Shown here: positions 18,766 to 28,149 of the stretch, one piece after another
How the letters are laid out: each line of letters starts with the position of its first letter
Position numbering within the stretch: the stretch's first letter is position 1
The notes under the pieces: model-generated
What the model was told of the DNA's origin: nothing
Database searches by the model: none
What the model saw: the letters and a program-made list of their open reading frames with translations, nothing else
Assembly (NCBI RefSeq): GCF_002979915.1
Contig: NZ_PCQA01000002.1
Location: 248,001-312,000 of the forward strand
DNA length: 64,000 nt
Direction of reading: 5' to 3'
Source of the DNA: Arthrobacter sp. MYb213
Lineage (GTDB): Bacteria; Actinomycetota; Actinomycetes; Actinomycetales; Micrococcaceae
Program-made: the position numbers and the translations under genes

Positions 18766-19209
18766 CTACTGAGCGACCTGGGTGATTTCCAGTGCCTTTG
18801 GAGCCTGTGCTGCGTGAGGGTGCTCCGCGCCGCGGTAGACCTTCAGCTTCGAGACCTGAGCATCGGAAAGCTTGTTCTTTGGAAGCATGCCCTTGATAGC
18901 CTTCTCGACTGCAAGAACTGGGTTCTTTTCGAGGAGCTCTGCGTAGTTAACGCTCTTGAGGCCGCCCGGGAAGCCCGAGTGACGGTAAGCGCGCTTGTCC
19001 TGCAGCTTCTTGCCGGTCAGTGCGACCTTCTCGGCGTTGATGATGATGACATGGTCGCCCATGTCCATGTGAGCTGCAAAGGTTGGCTTATGCTTGCCGC
19101 GCAGCAAGGTTGCGGCCTGAACGGCGAGACGGCCGAGTACTACGTCGGTGGCGTCAATGACATACCACTGACGAGTCTGGTCAGCCGGCTTAGGGGTGTA
19201 CGTACGCAC
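18766..19209 (-). CDS. rplM: 50S ribosomal protein L13
   Basis: L13 (147 aa), recognised by [41 protein letters not shown] and [12 protein letters not shown]. The start is GTG 19209. First gene of rplM-rpsI; the 308-base leader upstream is described separately. Confidence 0.97.
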   Translation of the reverse strand: MRTYTPKPADQTRQWYVIDATDVVLGRLAVQAATLLRGKHKPTFAAHMDMGDHVIIINAEKVALTGKKLQDKRAYRHSGFPGGLKSVNYAELLEKNPVLAVEKAIKGMLPKNKLSDAQVSKLKVYRGAEHPHAAQAPKALEITQVAQ

Positions 19210-19517
19210 AGTAATTGCCTTACGTTGATTCGTTTCTGGTCAAACAGTCGCTTGGCTGAAGGCGGTGAGATCCCCCAGTGTCGAGCACTGTCGTGTTGTT
19301 CTTGTGCTAGACCAGTACGTCAGGTGAGGACTGAGATGACCGGCCGTCCATATATTGTTCGCACACCCAGCAGACCAGCGACTATGCAACTAAGCCGTCA
19401 CGCTTGGGCGTGTAGTGTCGAACGTGGACATACACAACTCATAAAAGTTTAGCCGATTAACGGTCAGACGACCAAAACAAAGGTACCTCTAGGTGAGCAA
19501 CAACACCCAGAACGTCG
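19210..19517 (-). promoter_or_regulatory. rplM leader and promoter region
   Basis: 308 bases between truA and rplM without a gene. Upstream of rplM on the minus strand, CTGACC, 18 bases and TATGAG (roughly 19475-19446) is a possible promoter, which would leave a leader of over 200 bases. L13 operons often carry autoregulatory leaders; I see no clear conserved structure here. Confidence 0.3.
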
Positions 19518-20453
19518 TTAATCGAGGCTTTTTAATGAATCTGTCTGCGAAACATCGCGTCTTGCCCGGGTGAGCGCCGCACGCGCTGCAAGTTCGTCAT
19601 CATCAGGATAGTAGACCTCTTCGAGGACTAATGGGTGAGGATGAGCAAGAATCGACTTTGAGTCACGCACCATTAGAGCCAACCGCTCGGCGAGGAAACC
19701 TGGCTGTTCTCTTCCACTGGCAACACGTAACGCGCCACCAATGAGCGAACGCACCATATTGTGGCAAAACGCGTCGGCTTTGAGGTGAACCACGATGTTT
19801 CCATCCTCAGCACGGCTGAATACAAATTCCTGCAGCGTCCGAATGGTGGTGGCTCGGGGCTTTGGCTTACAGAAAGATAAGAAGTCGTGGCGTCCAAGTA
19901 CCGACTGAGCCTCAGCATTCAACAGATCAATATCGATCTCTTCGCGGTACCACATGGTCAGCTGACGACTCAGCGGATCCCAGCGGTGAATGCCATCGGC
20001 AATCCGGTATGAGTAGCGCCGAGCTAATGCGGAGAAACGGGCATCAAACCCGTCCGCGGCTCGGTCGACCTCATGCACCCAGACGGCGCCTTGCTGCTGG
20101 CCCAATAGGCCATTGATACGTCGCAACAGTGCCGGGCCTGGCTCCAGATCCGAGTTACGCGGCAGGCCCAGGTATTCTTCTTCAGTCAGATCGAAGTGTA
20201 CGACCTGGTGGCGTGCATGCACTCCCGCATCGGTACGCCCGGCAACAAATACGCGAACGAGACGACGGATCAGCGTTTCTAGGGCTTCTTCAACAAGCTG
20301 TTGTACTCCGGTGACGTTAGGCTGACGGGCCCAACCGTTATAGGCGGCACCGTCATAACCCAGCACCATCCGCATACGGATCAGGGCTGGCTTGTCAGTG
20401 GTACCCAGAGCGGTAGTACCTAAGGGATCAAAATTGTCAGACTGCGAACTCAT
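19518..20453 (-). CDS. truA: tRNA pseudouridine(38-40) synthase TruA
   Basis: Modifies uridines 38-40 in the tRNA anticodon stem. The catalytic D75 is in AGRTDAGVHA; RRYSYRI and FCHNMVRSLIGGAL follow. A TTG at 20471 also opens the frame, but ATG 20453 (311 aa) is 7 bases after CATAAT and so likely leaderless. About 25 extra residues precede the conserved MRMVLGYDGAAYNGWA. Gene order rpoA-rplQ-truA is conserved, but here a terminator lies between rplQ and truA. Confidence 0.95.
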   Translation of the reverse strand: MSSQSDNFDPLGTTALGTTDKPALIRMRMVLGYDGAAYNGWARQPNVTGVQQLVEEALETLIRRLVRVFVAGRTDAGVHARHQVVHFDLTEEEYLGLPRNSDLEPGPALLRRINGLLGQQQGAVWVHEVDRAADGFDARFSALARRYSYRIADGIHRWDPLSRQLTMWYREEIDIDLLNAEAQSVLGRHDFLSFCKPKPRATTIRTLQEFVFSRAEDGNIVVHLKADAFCHNMVRSLIGGALRVASGREQPGFLAERLALMVRDSKSILAHPHPLVLEEVYYPDDDELAARAALTRARRDVSQTDSLKSLD

Positions 20454-20460
20454 GTATTCA

Positions 20461-20466
20461 ATTATG
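20461..20466 (-). promoter_or_regulatory. truA -10 element, leaderless type
   Basis: CATAAT on the minus strand ends 7 bases before ATG 20453; TTGTTG at a short 15-base spacer could be its -35. Confidence 0.45.
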
Positions 20467-20520
20467 CGCAAGGATCAACGGCAACAACGAATCTGGTGGC
20501 TCGCTTCACGGACAAACTAG

Positions 20521-20907
20521 GATCAGTCCAGCCCAAGACCCAGTTTCTTATATGCCTCGACGCTGTCTGCAGCAGATACTTGCGCCTTGATCAGTTCACG
20601 CTTTGGCGAGATCCAATTGGATCAGAGAATTGAAAATTCCTCGCTGACGCGACTGGATGGAGATCTCAGCGAAGACATCAGCATCATGAACGATAGAGCA
20701 TTGGTCTACGCTGAAGCAGCCGAGAAGACCAAAGATGAGAATCTTATACAGGCACTGACCGCTGTCGGGGGCCATGACAATAAGATGGCGCAGCTGTTGG
20801 CAAACAAGGATCTGAGCGCAGACGAAAAATCGGAGCAACTGACGGCGCTGCAGACTCCTGAGTTTTTTGAAGCCTATGAAACCTACGGCACTACCTGCAA
20901 GTCCTAG
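20521..20907 (+). pseudogene. Possible 5'-truncated hypothetical gene
   Basis: A plus-strand frame is open from 20521 (after a TAG at 20518) to the stop at 20905-20907, with no ATG or GTG near its beginning; a TTG at 20587 would give 106 aa. The translation is protein-like: a region around STLSAADTCALISSRFGEI, a helical acidic middle and a C-terminal Cys (TTCKS). The start-less beginning with Ser/Ala/Thr and Cys resembles the mature part of a secreted or lipoprotein that has lost its signal peptide, so I read it as a remnant. It lies between truA and rplQ, on the opposite strand, and ends at a strong hairpin. Confidence 0.35.
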
Positions 20908-20955
20908 GCACTACGCAGTGGCCATCAGTCCGTGGAGATTTCCAAGGTTTAAAGA

Positions 20956-20997
20956 AAAGATTCCCGTTGGTTCCTTTCGGATCCAACGGGAATCTTT
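20956..20997. terminator. rplQ terminator (bidirectional)
   Basis: A perfect 15-bp stem (20956-20970 with 20983-20997) with A and T ends, 12-base loop. Ends the rpsM-rplQ transcript on the minus strand. Confidence 0.8.
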
Positions 20998-21039
20998 ATG
21001 TCACCTATAAAGGTGACGGAGCTTTAGCTCGAAGGAAGC

Positions 21040-21492
21040 TTACGCCTCTTCGGTGGTTGGCTCAGCAGCGGTCTCGGTAGCCTTGGTGGCTTCCTTGACT
21101 ACGGCCTGCTTTGGCGAAACCGGTTCCATAACCAGTTCGATAACTGCCATAGGAGCGTTGTCGCCCTTGCGGTTACCGATCTTGGTGATGCGGGTGTAAC
21201 CACCCTGGCGGTCAGCCATTGCTGGTGCGATGTTCGCGAATAGCTCGTGAACGATCGACTTGTTGGTGCGCGAGCGCGATGCGATCACGGCCTGGACGCG
21301 ACGACGCGATGCCAGATCCCCACGCTTTGCGAAGGTGATCAGGCGTTCTGCGTGTGGACGCAGACGCTTGGCGCGGGTCAGGGTGGTGGTGATCTTCTTG
21401 TTCTCGAAGAGCTGTGCTGACATGTTAGCGAAGATCAATCGCTCATGTGCTGCACTGCCGCCGAGACGCGGACCCTTAGTAGGGGTAGGCAT
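21040..21492 (-). CDS. rplQ: 50S ribosomal protein L17
   Basis: L17 (150 aa): [27 protein letters not shown]-like [20 protein letters not shown] and the [21 protein letters not shown] block are typical. The last 25 residues form the Ala/Thr/Glu-rich tail common in actinobacteria. Last gene of the alpha operon. Confidence 0.97.
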   Translation of the reverse strand: MPTPTKGPRLGGSAAHERLIFANMSAQLFENKKITTTLTRAKRLRPHAERLITFAKRGDLASRRRVQAVIASRSRTNKSIVHELFANIAPAMADRQGGYTRITKIGNRKGDNAPMAVIELVMEPVSPKQAVVKEATKATETAAEPTTEEA

Positions 21493-21575
21493 GGTAATTC
21501 TCCTAGATGAATGACCGAGCCTGTCGGTTTATACCGGCAGATCGGGTGAAGTAGTGTGTCGCGAGACTAAAGTCT

Positions 21576-22580
21576 TTACAGACCGTCGTCGAAGACGTCG
21601 TCGCCATCTTCCATGGCGCTACGAGCGGCAAGGTCAAATCCTGGAGGGGAATCCTTCAGGGCTAGACCTAGTTCAACCAGCTTGGCCTTGACTTCGTCAA
21701 TGGACTTCGCACCGAAGTTACGGATGTCCATCAAGTCTGCCTCGGAGCGAGTTACGAGTTCGCCCACAGAGTGGATGCCCTCACGCTTCAAGCAGTTGTA
21801 CGAGCGAACGGTCAGTTCCAGATCCTCGATCGGCAACGCCATGTCAGCAGCCAAAGCTGCGTCGGTTGGCGATGGGCCGATTTCGATACCTTCTGCTGCG
21901 GTGTTCAGTTCGCGGAACAAACCGAACAGCTCAACCAGAGTGGTACCTGCGGATGCAACAGCATCGCGCGGGGTGATCGATGACTTGGCCTCAACGTCTA
22001 CGATCAAACGATCGAAGTCGGTGCGCTGCTCAACACGGGTAGCTTCCACACGGAAAGTTACCTTTAGAACTGGCGAGTAGATCGAATCAACTGGGATTCG
22101 ACCGATCTCTGCGTCAACGTTCTTGTTCTGAGCTGCTGACACATAGCCACGGCCACGCTCAATGGTAAGTTCCATGTCGAACTTGCCATTGGCATTCAAG
22201 GTAGCGATATGCAGGTCAGGGTTGTGGAACTCTACACCCGCTGGTGGGGTGATATCCGCTGCGGTAACGACGCCTGGGCCCTGCTTGCGCAGGTAGGCGA
22301 CGACCGGCTCGTCGTGCTCGGAAGAGACCGACAGGTTCTTGATGTTAAGAACCAATTCGGTGACGTCTTCCTTGACGCCGGCTACGGTAGAGAACTCGTG
22401 TAGTACTCCGTCGATTCGAACACTGGTAACAGCTGCACCAGGGATCGAGGACAACAGGGTACGACGTAGTGAGTTACCTAGGGTGTAACCAAAGCCTGGC
22501 TCCAACGGTTCAATGACGAACCGGGAGCGATTCTCGGAAACTACTTCTTCGGTCAGGGTTGGGCGCTGCGTAATGAGCAC
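21576..22580 (-). CDS. rpoA: DNA-directed RNA polymerase subunit alpha
   Basis: Alpha subunit (334 aa). The N-terminal assembly domain contains [23 protein letters not shown]; the C-terminal DNA-binding domain contains [16 protein letters not shown] and [19 protein letters not shown]. The start is GTG 22580 after GAAAGGA. rpsD, next to rpoA in many bacteria, is absent here between rpsK and rpoA. Confidence 0.98.
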   Translation of the reverse strand: MLITQRPTLTEEVVSENRSRFVIEPLEPGFGYTLGNSLRRTLLSSIPGAAVTSVRIDGVLHEFSTVAGVKEDVTELVLNIKNLSVSSEHDEPVVAYLRKQGPGVVTAADITPPAGVEFHNPDLHIATLNANGKFDMELTIERGRGYVSAAQNKNVDAEIGRIPVDSIYSPVLKVTFRVEATRVEQRTDFDRLIVDVEAKSSITPRDAVASAGTTLVELFGLFRELNTAAEGIEIGPSPTDAALAADMALPIEDLELTVRSYNCLKREGIHSVGELVTRSEADLMDIRNFGAKSIDEVKAKLVELGLALKDSPPGFDLAARSAMEDGDDVFDDGL

Positions 22581-22746
22581 TTACATTTCCTTTCAGCGAG
22601 CGTCCGCTATATGACGCCTCACGGGGGTGGAAACGACGGTAGCCAGTTGGCCGTTCGTCTGTTGCAGGCAAGAGAGTCCAAGAACGTCACCGACCCATTC
22701 TCTCGAATGGCCCGGTGACTTCTTTAGGCTCAGCCTAGCGAATCAA

Positions 22747-23148
22747 TTAGACGCGGCGACGCTTTGATGGGCGGCAACCGTTGTGAGCACTTGGGGAAAC
22801 ATCCGAGATGGATCCAACCTCAAGGCCAGCAGCCTGCAGCGAGCGGATCGCGGTTTCGCGTCCCGAGCCCGGGCCCTTGACGAAAACGTCAACCTTGCGC
22901 ATGCCGTGCTCCTGCGCGCGCTTAGCGGCAGATTCAGCAGCCATCTGAGCGGCGTATGGGGTCGACTTGCGTGAACCCTTCATGCCTACCTCGCCGGCCG
23001 AAGCCCACGAGATAACAGCGCCATTCGGATCGGTGATCGATACGATGGTGTTGTTGAAGGTGCTCTTGATATGCGCCTGTCCCTGCGCAATATTCTTTTT
23101 GTCCTTGCGACGCGGCTTACGTACCGCTCCACGAGTCTTAGGGGGCAT
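22747..23148 (-). CDS. rpsK: 30S ribosomal protein S11
   Basis: S11 (133 aa), a platform protein of the small subunit: basic N terminus, [34 protein letters not shown] and the conserved [18 protein letters not shown] end. Short gap to rpsM upstream; 166 bases to rpoA. Confidence 0.97.
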   Translation of the reverse strand: MPPKTRGAVRKPRRKDKKNIAQGQAHIKSTFNNTIVSITDPNGAVISWASAGEVGMKGSRKSTPYAAQMAAESAAKRAQEHGMRKVDVFVKGPGSGRETAIRSLQAAGLEVGSISDVSPSAHNGCRPSKRRRV

Positions 23149-23191
23149 TTCTTCTCCTACGAAAAAAGTATTTGAACTAGATCGCTAAGAT

Positions 23192-23566
23192 TTAGCGAGT
23201 CTTCTTCTTACCTGCGACGGTACGCTTTGGTCCCTTACGGGTGCGTGCGTTCGTCTTGGTGCGCTGACCGTGGACCGGCAGGCCCTTACGGTGACGAATA
23301 CCTTCGTAGGATCCGATCTCGACCTTACGGCGGATGTCGGCCTGAACCTCACGGCGCAGGTCACCTTCTACCTTGTAAGTGCCTTCGACGAAGTCACGCA
23401 ACTGAACGAGTTCAGCGTCGCTAAGATCCTTCACGCGAGTGTCCGGGCTAATGCCGGTCGCTGCGAGGGTCTCTTCTGCACGGGTCTTGCCCACGCCGTA
23501 GATGTAAGTCAGCGCGATAATTACGCGCTTCTCGCGTGGAATGTCCACGCCTGCTAAACGAGCCAA
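23192..23566 (-). CDS. rpsM: 30S ribosomal protein S13 (TTG start)
   Basis: S13 (124 aa), a small-subunit head protein contacting tRNA and the subunit bridge: [52 protein letters not shown] and the basic tail [12 protein letters not shown]. An ATG at 23581 is in frame, but the family start is the TTG at 23566 ([11 protein letters not shown]), and GAAAGGTAG sits at the right distance for TTG, not for the ATG. Confidence 0.97.
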   Translation of the reverse strand: MARLAGVDIPREKRVIIALTYIYGVGKTRAEETLAATGISPDTRVKDLSDAELVQLRDFVEGTYKVEGDLRREVQADIRRKVEIGSYEGIRHRKGLPVHGQRTKTNARTRKGPKRTVAGKKKTR

Positions 23567-23714
23567 GTGGCTACCTTTCAACCAACGGAGGTCTGGAACA
23601 GTACCACCCAGGATGATTTCTCCTGGCCCCGGCCTCCGAACCCGGGGGTGTGCATCGATTTCTCGATACGGTACTGCCTATATGACTACGCGTGGGTAAT
23701 TCCGAAGAACGGAA

Positions 23715-23828
23715 TTAGCCCTGACGCTGCTTGTGGCGTGGATTTTCGCAGATCACCATGACCACGCCATTACGACGGATCACCTTGCACTTATCGCAGA
23801 TCGGCTTCACGCTAGGGTTAACCTTCAA
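23715..23828 (-). CDS. rpmJ: 50S ribosomal protein L36 (TTG start)
   Basis: A 37-residue zinc-ribbon ribosomal protein. The sequence starts [18 protein letters not shown] and ends [11 protein letters not shown], with the Cys-Cys-Cys-His zinc ligands (C11, C14, C27, H32). No ATG is available at the start; TTG 23828 follows AAAGGAC at proper spacing. Sits between infA and rpsM as in most actinobacteria. Confidence 0.95.
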   Translation of the reverse strand: MKVNPSVKPICDKCKVIRRNGVVMVICENPRHKQRQG

Positions 23829-23961
23829 GGCTTTGTCCTTTGGCGGTTGCAGTTATTGTGTGGAGCAGTAAACAAACAGCTTGTCCCAAGAACATTAGTC
23901 AGACGGACGTTAGAAACGATTTCTCGTAAACGCCCGTCAAAAATGTCTATGGACTGCAGAT

Positions 23962-24183
23962 TTACTTGTAGCGGTAAACGATACGGCCTCTGTTGAGGTC
24001 GTATGGGCTCATTTCAACCTGCACACGATCCTCTGGGAGGATACGAATGTAGTGCTGACGCATCTTACCCGAGATAGTTGCAAGTACTACGTGACCGTTT
24101 GGCAGCTCTACGCGAAACATCGCGTTCGGCAGCGCTTCGGACACAGAGCCCTCTACCTGGATGACGCCTTCCTTCTTGCCCAT
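23962..24183 (-). CDS. infA: Translation initiation factor IF-1
   Basis: IF-1 (73 aa), a single OB-fold that binds the 30S A site. [40 protein letters not shown] and [12 protein letters not shown] are typical. Between map and rpmJ. Confidence 0.98.
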   Translation of the reverse strand: MGKKEGVIQVEGSVSEALPNAMFRVELPNGHVVLATISGKMRQHYIRILPEDRVQVEMSPYDLNRGRIVYRYK

Positions 24184-24355
24184 TTTCCCCGCTAACTTTT
24201 GTTGTCAATGATTTTCCATTAACAAGTAATTGGTTCTGATTGTTTCAACTTCGCCAAAGCTCCTGAGAGTTTTAGGCGCATTAAATAGACAACCAAAAAT
24301 TAAGAATACGCCATCAGCAGAGCCTAGGACAAATCCAAGGGCGCACTAAAAATGT

Positions 24356-24386
24356 TAGTTCCGGCACCTCGTGGGTACCGGAACTA
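24356..24386 (-). terminator. Hairpin after map
   Basis: Arms 24356-24368 and 24374-24386 pair with one mismatch, 5 bases after the map stop. It may separate secY-adk-map from infA onward, giving infA its own promoter in the 170-base gap. Confidence 0.6.
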
Positions 24387-24390
24387 CGAA

Positions 24391-25221
24391 TTAAGCTGGG
24401 ATGGGCGATGGAGTGACACCAAATGGTGCCAGTCCGGCCGCTCCCCCGTCATGAGCAGTAAGCACCCAAATGCCACCCAAGTGGATGGCTACGGTGTGCT
24501 CCCACTGCGAAGCGTTGGCCTTGTCGTCGGTCACGACGGTCCAGTCATCTTCCAACACCGAGGTGCCGATCTGGCCACGAACCAACATTGGCTCAATAGC
24601 CAAGGCCATCCCTGGCTTGATGCGTGGGCCGCGGTGTCCGGTGTTGTAGTTCAGTACATCCGGAGCCATGTGCATGGCCGAACCGATACCGTGACCACAG
24701 TAGTCTTCCAAGATTCCCAGTGGGGCACCTGGCTGAGCCGAGACAAAGTCATCGATGGCTTCACCGATCTGACCGATGAAGCGTGCCTTGGAGAACGCGG
24801 CAATGCCGGCCCACATAGCCTGCTCAGTGATTTCACTCAGACGCTGGTCGGCAGGATCAACGTTGCCAATCAATACGGTGCGCGCCGAGTCCGAGTGCCA
24901 GCCGTCGATAATCGCGCCACCGTCAATCTTCAGCACGTCGCCATCTTTGAGTTCATAGTCGCTCGGGAAACCATGAACAACCTCGTGGTTTACCGAGGCG
25001 CAGATGGAAGCCGGGAAGCCGTGGTAACCCAAGAAGTTACTGGTAGCTCCGTGGCGTTCTAGAACCTTCGCGAAGATCGCGTCGATGGACTTGGTGGTGA
25101 CGCCCGGGCGGGCGGCAGCACTGGCTTCATCCAGTGCTTCGGCGAGAACCAGACCGGCCTCGCGCATTTTTAGTATCTGCGAATTGGTTTTGTACTCAAT
25201 TCGCGGCTGACCTAGAGCCAA
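24391..25221 (-). CDS. map: Methionine aminopeptidase type I (TTG start)
   Basis: Removes the initiator Met from nascent proteins. The 276-residue protein has the metal ligands in DGGAIIDGWHSDSA, GHGIGSAMH, AIEPML and WEHTV. The start is TTG at 25221, preceded by AGGGAG at good spacing; no ATG is present nearby. Follows adk after 132 bases holding a strong hairpin. Confidence 0.95.
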   Translation of the reverse strand: MALGQPRIEYKTNSQILKMREAGLVLAEALDEASAAARPGVTTKSIDAIFAKVLERHGATSNFLGYHGFPASICASVNHEVVHGFPSDYELKDGDVLKIDGGAIIDGWHSDSARTVLIGNVDPADQRLSEITEQAMWAGIAAFSKARFIGQIGEAIDDFVSAQPGAPLGILEDYCGHGIGSAMHMAPDVLNYNTGHRGPRIKPGMALAIEPMLVRGQIGTSVLEDDWTVVTDDKANASQWEHTVAIHLGGIWVLTAHDGGAAGLAPFGVTPSPIPA

Positions 25222-25284
25222 GGTAATGCTCCCTAATTCTTATCTTTACAATCCGCACTGCGGATTGTTTACTTCGCTGAAACT

Positions 25285-25338
25285 ACATAGGGACCGGGCC
25301 ACGGCCTGCACAGGCTGGTTGTGGCTCGGTCCCTATGT
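25285..25338 (-). terminator. adk terminator
   Basis: An 18-bp stem (25285-25302 with 25321-25338, one G-U pair) with an inner GGCCTG/CAGGCT hairpin, 16 bases after the adk stop. Confidence 0.75.
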
Positions 25339-25353
25339 GTGAACTGGTATTTG

Positions 25354-25926
25354 CTAGGCGCTGACGTTCAAGGCTGCGAGCACGCGCTCGGTGACCTCGT
25401 CAATGGCACCGAGGCCATCTACCTTGCGCACAATGCCACGCTCTTCATAACGTTCAACCACGATGCGGGTCTCTTCGTTGTACAGGCTCAGGCGGTGACG
25501 GATGACCTCTTCGGTATCATCTGCACGGCCTTCAATTTCTGCACGCTTGAGTAGACGAGCTACGAGCTCATCATCATCTGCGGTGAGCTGCAAGACTGCA
25601 TCCAACTCGACGTTCTGAGCTTTGAGCATTGCATCCAAAGCATCAACCTGCGCACTGGTGCGTGGGTAGCCGTCAAGCAAGAAACCGTTGGCTACGTCTT
25701 CTTGTGCCAGACGATCTTCAACCATGTTGTTGGTGACCGAGTCTGGGACGAAGTTGCCGGCGTCAATGTACTTCTTGGCTTCGACACCCAGTGGGGTGCC
25801 GCCCTTGACGTTGGCGCGGAAGATGTCACCGGTGGAGATCGCGACGATCTCCAAACGCTCGGAGATCTTCACTGCCTGGGTGCCTTTGCCGGCACCTGGC
25901 GGACCAATAATTAGCAGTCGACTCAT
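25354..25926 (-). CDS. adk: Adenylate kinase (short-LID form)
   Basis: Interconverts ATP, ADP and AMP. The P-loop GPPGAGKGT is at 8-16; DGYPRT and the AMP-binding residues follow. At 190 aa the LID is the short form without zinc cysteines. Its ATG overlaps the secY stop by 4 bases (ATGA), so the two are translationally coupled. Confidence 0.97.
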   Translation of the reverse strand: MSRLLIIGPPGAGKGTQAVKISERLEIVAISTGDIFRANVKGGTPLGVEAKKYIDAGNFVPDSVTNNMVEDRLAQEDVANGFLLDGYPRTSAQVDALDAMLKAQNVELDAVLQLTADDDELVARLLKRAEIEGRADDTEEVIRHRLSLYNEETRIVVERYEERGIVRKVDGLGAIDEVTERVLAALNVSA

Positions 25927-27227
25927 CGCAGTAGCCCTTCGTAGTTTCGTTGCTGCATTTGAGCATTGATTTGTTTGACGGTTTCCAGACCCACACCAAC
26001 CATGATGAGGATCGAGGTGCCGCCAAATGGGAAGTTCTGGTCAGCGTTGAACAGCACGAATGCGATCAGCGGGATCAACGCAACGAACGCCAGGTACAGG
26101 GCGCCCGCAAAAGTGATTCGTGAAATCACGAACTGCAGGTAATCTGCCGTTGGCTTACCGGCACGAATGCCTGGAATGAAGCCACCGTACTTCTTCATAT
26201 TGTCCGAGACCTCAACTGGGTTGAAGGTAATCGCGACATAGAAGTAGGTGAAGCCAATGATAAACAGCGTGTAAACAAGCATGTACCACGGCGAGGAGGA
26301 CGCCGAATGGGTCTGCAACCACATGGCCCATTCGGGCAGTGTGCCGTCATCGTTCTGATTGAACGAGACGATCATCTGTGGCAGCGCAAGAATCGAGCTG
26401 GCGAAGATCACTGGGATCACGTTCGCCATGTTGACCTTCAGCGGGATGTAGGTGGAGGTTCCACCCACGGTACGTCGCCCGATGGTGCGCTTGGCGTACT
26501 GCACCGGAACACGGCGCTGAGACTGCTCCACGAACACCACAAGTGCAATCACCAACAAGCCGACGGCGATAACACCAAGGAAGGTGCCCCAACCCTGCGA
26601 CTGCTGGATAGCGCCCATAGCGGATGGGAAGCCAGAAGCGATCGAGATGAAGATCAGGATGGACATGCCGTTGCCGATACCGCGCTCGGTGATCATTTCG
26701 CCCATCCACATGATCAGGCCGGTGCCTGCGGTCAGTGCGAAGATCATCAGCAAGATCACGATGATGGAATCATCTGGGATCAGCGGAAGTGTACAGCTTG
26801 GGAAAAGTCCGCCGGTACGCGCCAAGGTGATCAACGTGGTGCCCTGAAGTAGGGCCAACGCGATGGTCAGGTAGCGGGTGTACTGGGTCAGTTTGCCTTG
26901 GCCTGCTTGACCTTCTTTATGCAGCTCTTCGAAGTGTGGGATCACCACACGCAATAGTTGCACAATGATGGCGGCCGTAATGTACGGCATGATACCCATG
27001 GCAAAGATCGATACCTGCAACAGGGCGCCGCCGCTGAAGAGGTTAACGAACTGATAAAGACCACCGGTGGTTGAACCCATCGCCAGACACTGCTGAACGT
27101 TGCTGTAATCGACACCCGGGGCCGGAATGAAAACGCCGACTCGATAGATCGCAATGATCCCGAGGGTGAAAAGCAATTTGTTGCGCAGGTCAGGCGTCCG
27201 AAAAACTCGGGCTATGGCGCTGAACAA
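25923..27227 (-). CDS. secY: Protein translocase subunit SecY (TTG start)
   Basis: Channel subunit of the Sec translocon; 434 residues with ten predicted membrane helices. Recognised by RNKLLFTLGIIAIYRVGVFI, the plug region, GIGNGMSILIF and the cytosolic loop with IPLKVNMANVIPVIFASS. The start is TTG 27227, directly after AGGAGGACGC, the strongest ribosome binding site in the cluster. Unlike in many species it is separated from rplO by a strong terminator and has its own promoter. Confidence 0.97.
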   Translation of the reverse strand: MFSAIARVFRTPDLRNKLLFTLGIIAIYRVGVFIPAPGVDYSNVQQCLAMGSTTGGLYQFVNLFSGGALLQVSIFAMGIMPYITAAIIVQLLRVVIPHFEELHKEGQAGQGKLTQYTRYLTIALALLQGTTLITLARTGGLFPSCTLPLIPDDSIIVILLMIFALTAGTGLIMWMGEMITERGIGNGMSILIFISIASGFPSAMGAIQQSQGWGTFLGVIAVGLLVIALVVFVEQSQRRVPVQYAKRTIGRRTVGGTSTYIPLKVNMANVIPVIFASSILALPQMIVSFNQNDDGTLPEWAMWLQTHSASSSPWYMLVYTLFIIGFTYFYVAITFNPVEVSDNMKKYGGFIPGIRAGKPTADYLQFVISRITFAGALYLAFVALIPLIAFVLFNADQNFPFGGTSILIMVGVGLETVKQINAQMQQRNYEGLLR

Positions 27228-27284
27228 GCGTCCTCCTGAAGTATGTGCCTGAGTCTCGATAAAGACTCTTGCTATGACCTAATG

Positions 27285-27315
27285 ATTCTAGCCGTCTAAT
27301 GTACTATCGTGCCAA
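27285..27315 (-). promoter_or_regulatory. Candidate secY promoter
   Basis: On the minus strand TTGGCA (27315-27310) and TAGAAT with an upstream GGC (27290-27285) are separated by 19 bases, slightly long. A 6-bp hairpin (27251-27256 with 27263-27268) lies in the predicted leader. Confidence 0.4.
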
Positions 27316-27418
27316 ATACGCCACACAGTCAGCAGCCGATTTTTTAGCGTTATTGGCATAAAATCGGCGTGTTACGTGGATTTACTTCGCGTCATAGTTC
27401 GCATAATGAAAGATAAGA

Positions 27419-27460
27419 AAATCCCCGGTGAGCTTGTCTAAACAAGCTCACCGGGGATTT
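27419..27460 (-). terminator. Terminator between rplO and secY
   Basis: A perfect 19-bp stem (27419-27437 with 27442-27460), CTAA loop, A/T-rich feet; 22 bases after the rplO stop. It ends the spc ribosomal-protein transcript. Confidence 0.88.
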
Positions 27461-27481
27461 AGCTTAAGCTCAAACCCTGAT

Positions 27482-27937
27482 TTAGAGGGTTTCTGCCTGG
27501 CCGCCAGCAGCAGCGATCTTCTCGGTTGCGGAAGTCGAGTAGGCGTTAACCTTCACGTCAACCTTGACCGTTAGGTCGCCGGTGCCAAGCACCTTGACTG
27601 GCTGGTTCTTGCGAACTGCGCCCTTAGCAACAAGTGCCTCGACGGTGACTTCGCCACCCTCTGGGAACAATTCCGAGATCTTGTCCAGGTTTACAACCTG
27701 GTACTCGACGCGGAATGGGTTCTTGAAGCCTCGCAGCTTTGGCAGACGCATGTGCAGCGGAAGCTGTCCACCTGCGAAGCCTGCCTTGACCTGGTAACGA
27801 GCCTTCGTGCCCTTCATACCACGGCCTGCAGTCTTACCCTTGGATGCCTCGCCACGACCAACACGGGTCTTAGCTTTCTTGGCACCTTCAGCGGGACGCA
27901 GGTGGTGGATCTTAAGTGCGGATTCTTTGATAGCCAT
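27482..27937 (-). CDS. rplO: 50S ribosomal protein L15
   Basis: L15 (151 aa), a late-assembling large-subunit protein: [30 protein letters not shown] and [14 protein letters not shown] are conserved. Immediately follows rpmD (2 bases apart). Confidence 0.97.
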   Translation of the reverse strand: MAIKESALKIHHLRPAEGAKKAKTRVGRGEASKGKTAGRGMKGTKARYQVKAGFAGGQLPLHMRLPKLRGFKNPFRVEYQVVNLDKISELFPEGGEVTVEALVAKGAVRKNQPVKVLGTGDLTVKVDVKVNAYSTSATEKIAAAGGQAETL

Positions 27938-27939
27938 CT

Positions 27940-28146
27940 TTACTTAGCCTCCTCTACCTTCAACAGGTGTGGGACCTTGTTGACCATACCTACGGTCACA
28001 GGGTCAGCGGTGCGGACAACGGTGTGTCCGATACGCTTCAGACCCAGTGAGCGAACGATATCGCGCTGAACCTGGCTACCACCAATGATGGACTTGATCT
28101 GGGTGATTTCCAGAGTGACGTCGCTTGGAACAATGTTCTTAGCCAT
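27940..28146 (-). CDS. rpmD: 50S ribosomal protein L30
   Basis: L30 (68 aa): [32 protein letters not shown] and [13 protein letters not shown] are typical; absent in some phyla but standard in actinobacterial spc operons. Starts 3 bases after rpsE. Confidence 0.97.
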   Translation of the reverse strand: MAKNIVPSDVTLEITQIKSIIGGSQVQRDIVRSLGLKRIGHTVVRTADPVTVGMVNKVPHLLKVEEAK

Positions 28147-28149
28147 TGA

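Noticed and set aside
24352-25062. 236-residue frame antisense to map
   Set aside because: Fully overlaps a certain gene and starts inside its terminator.
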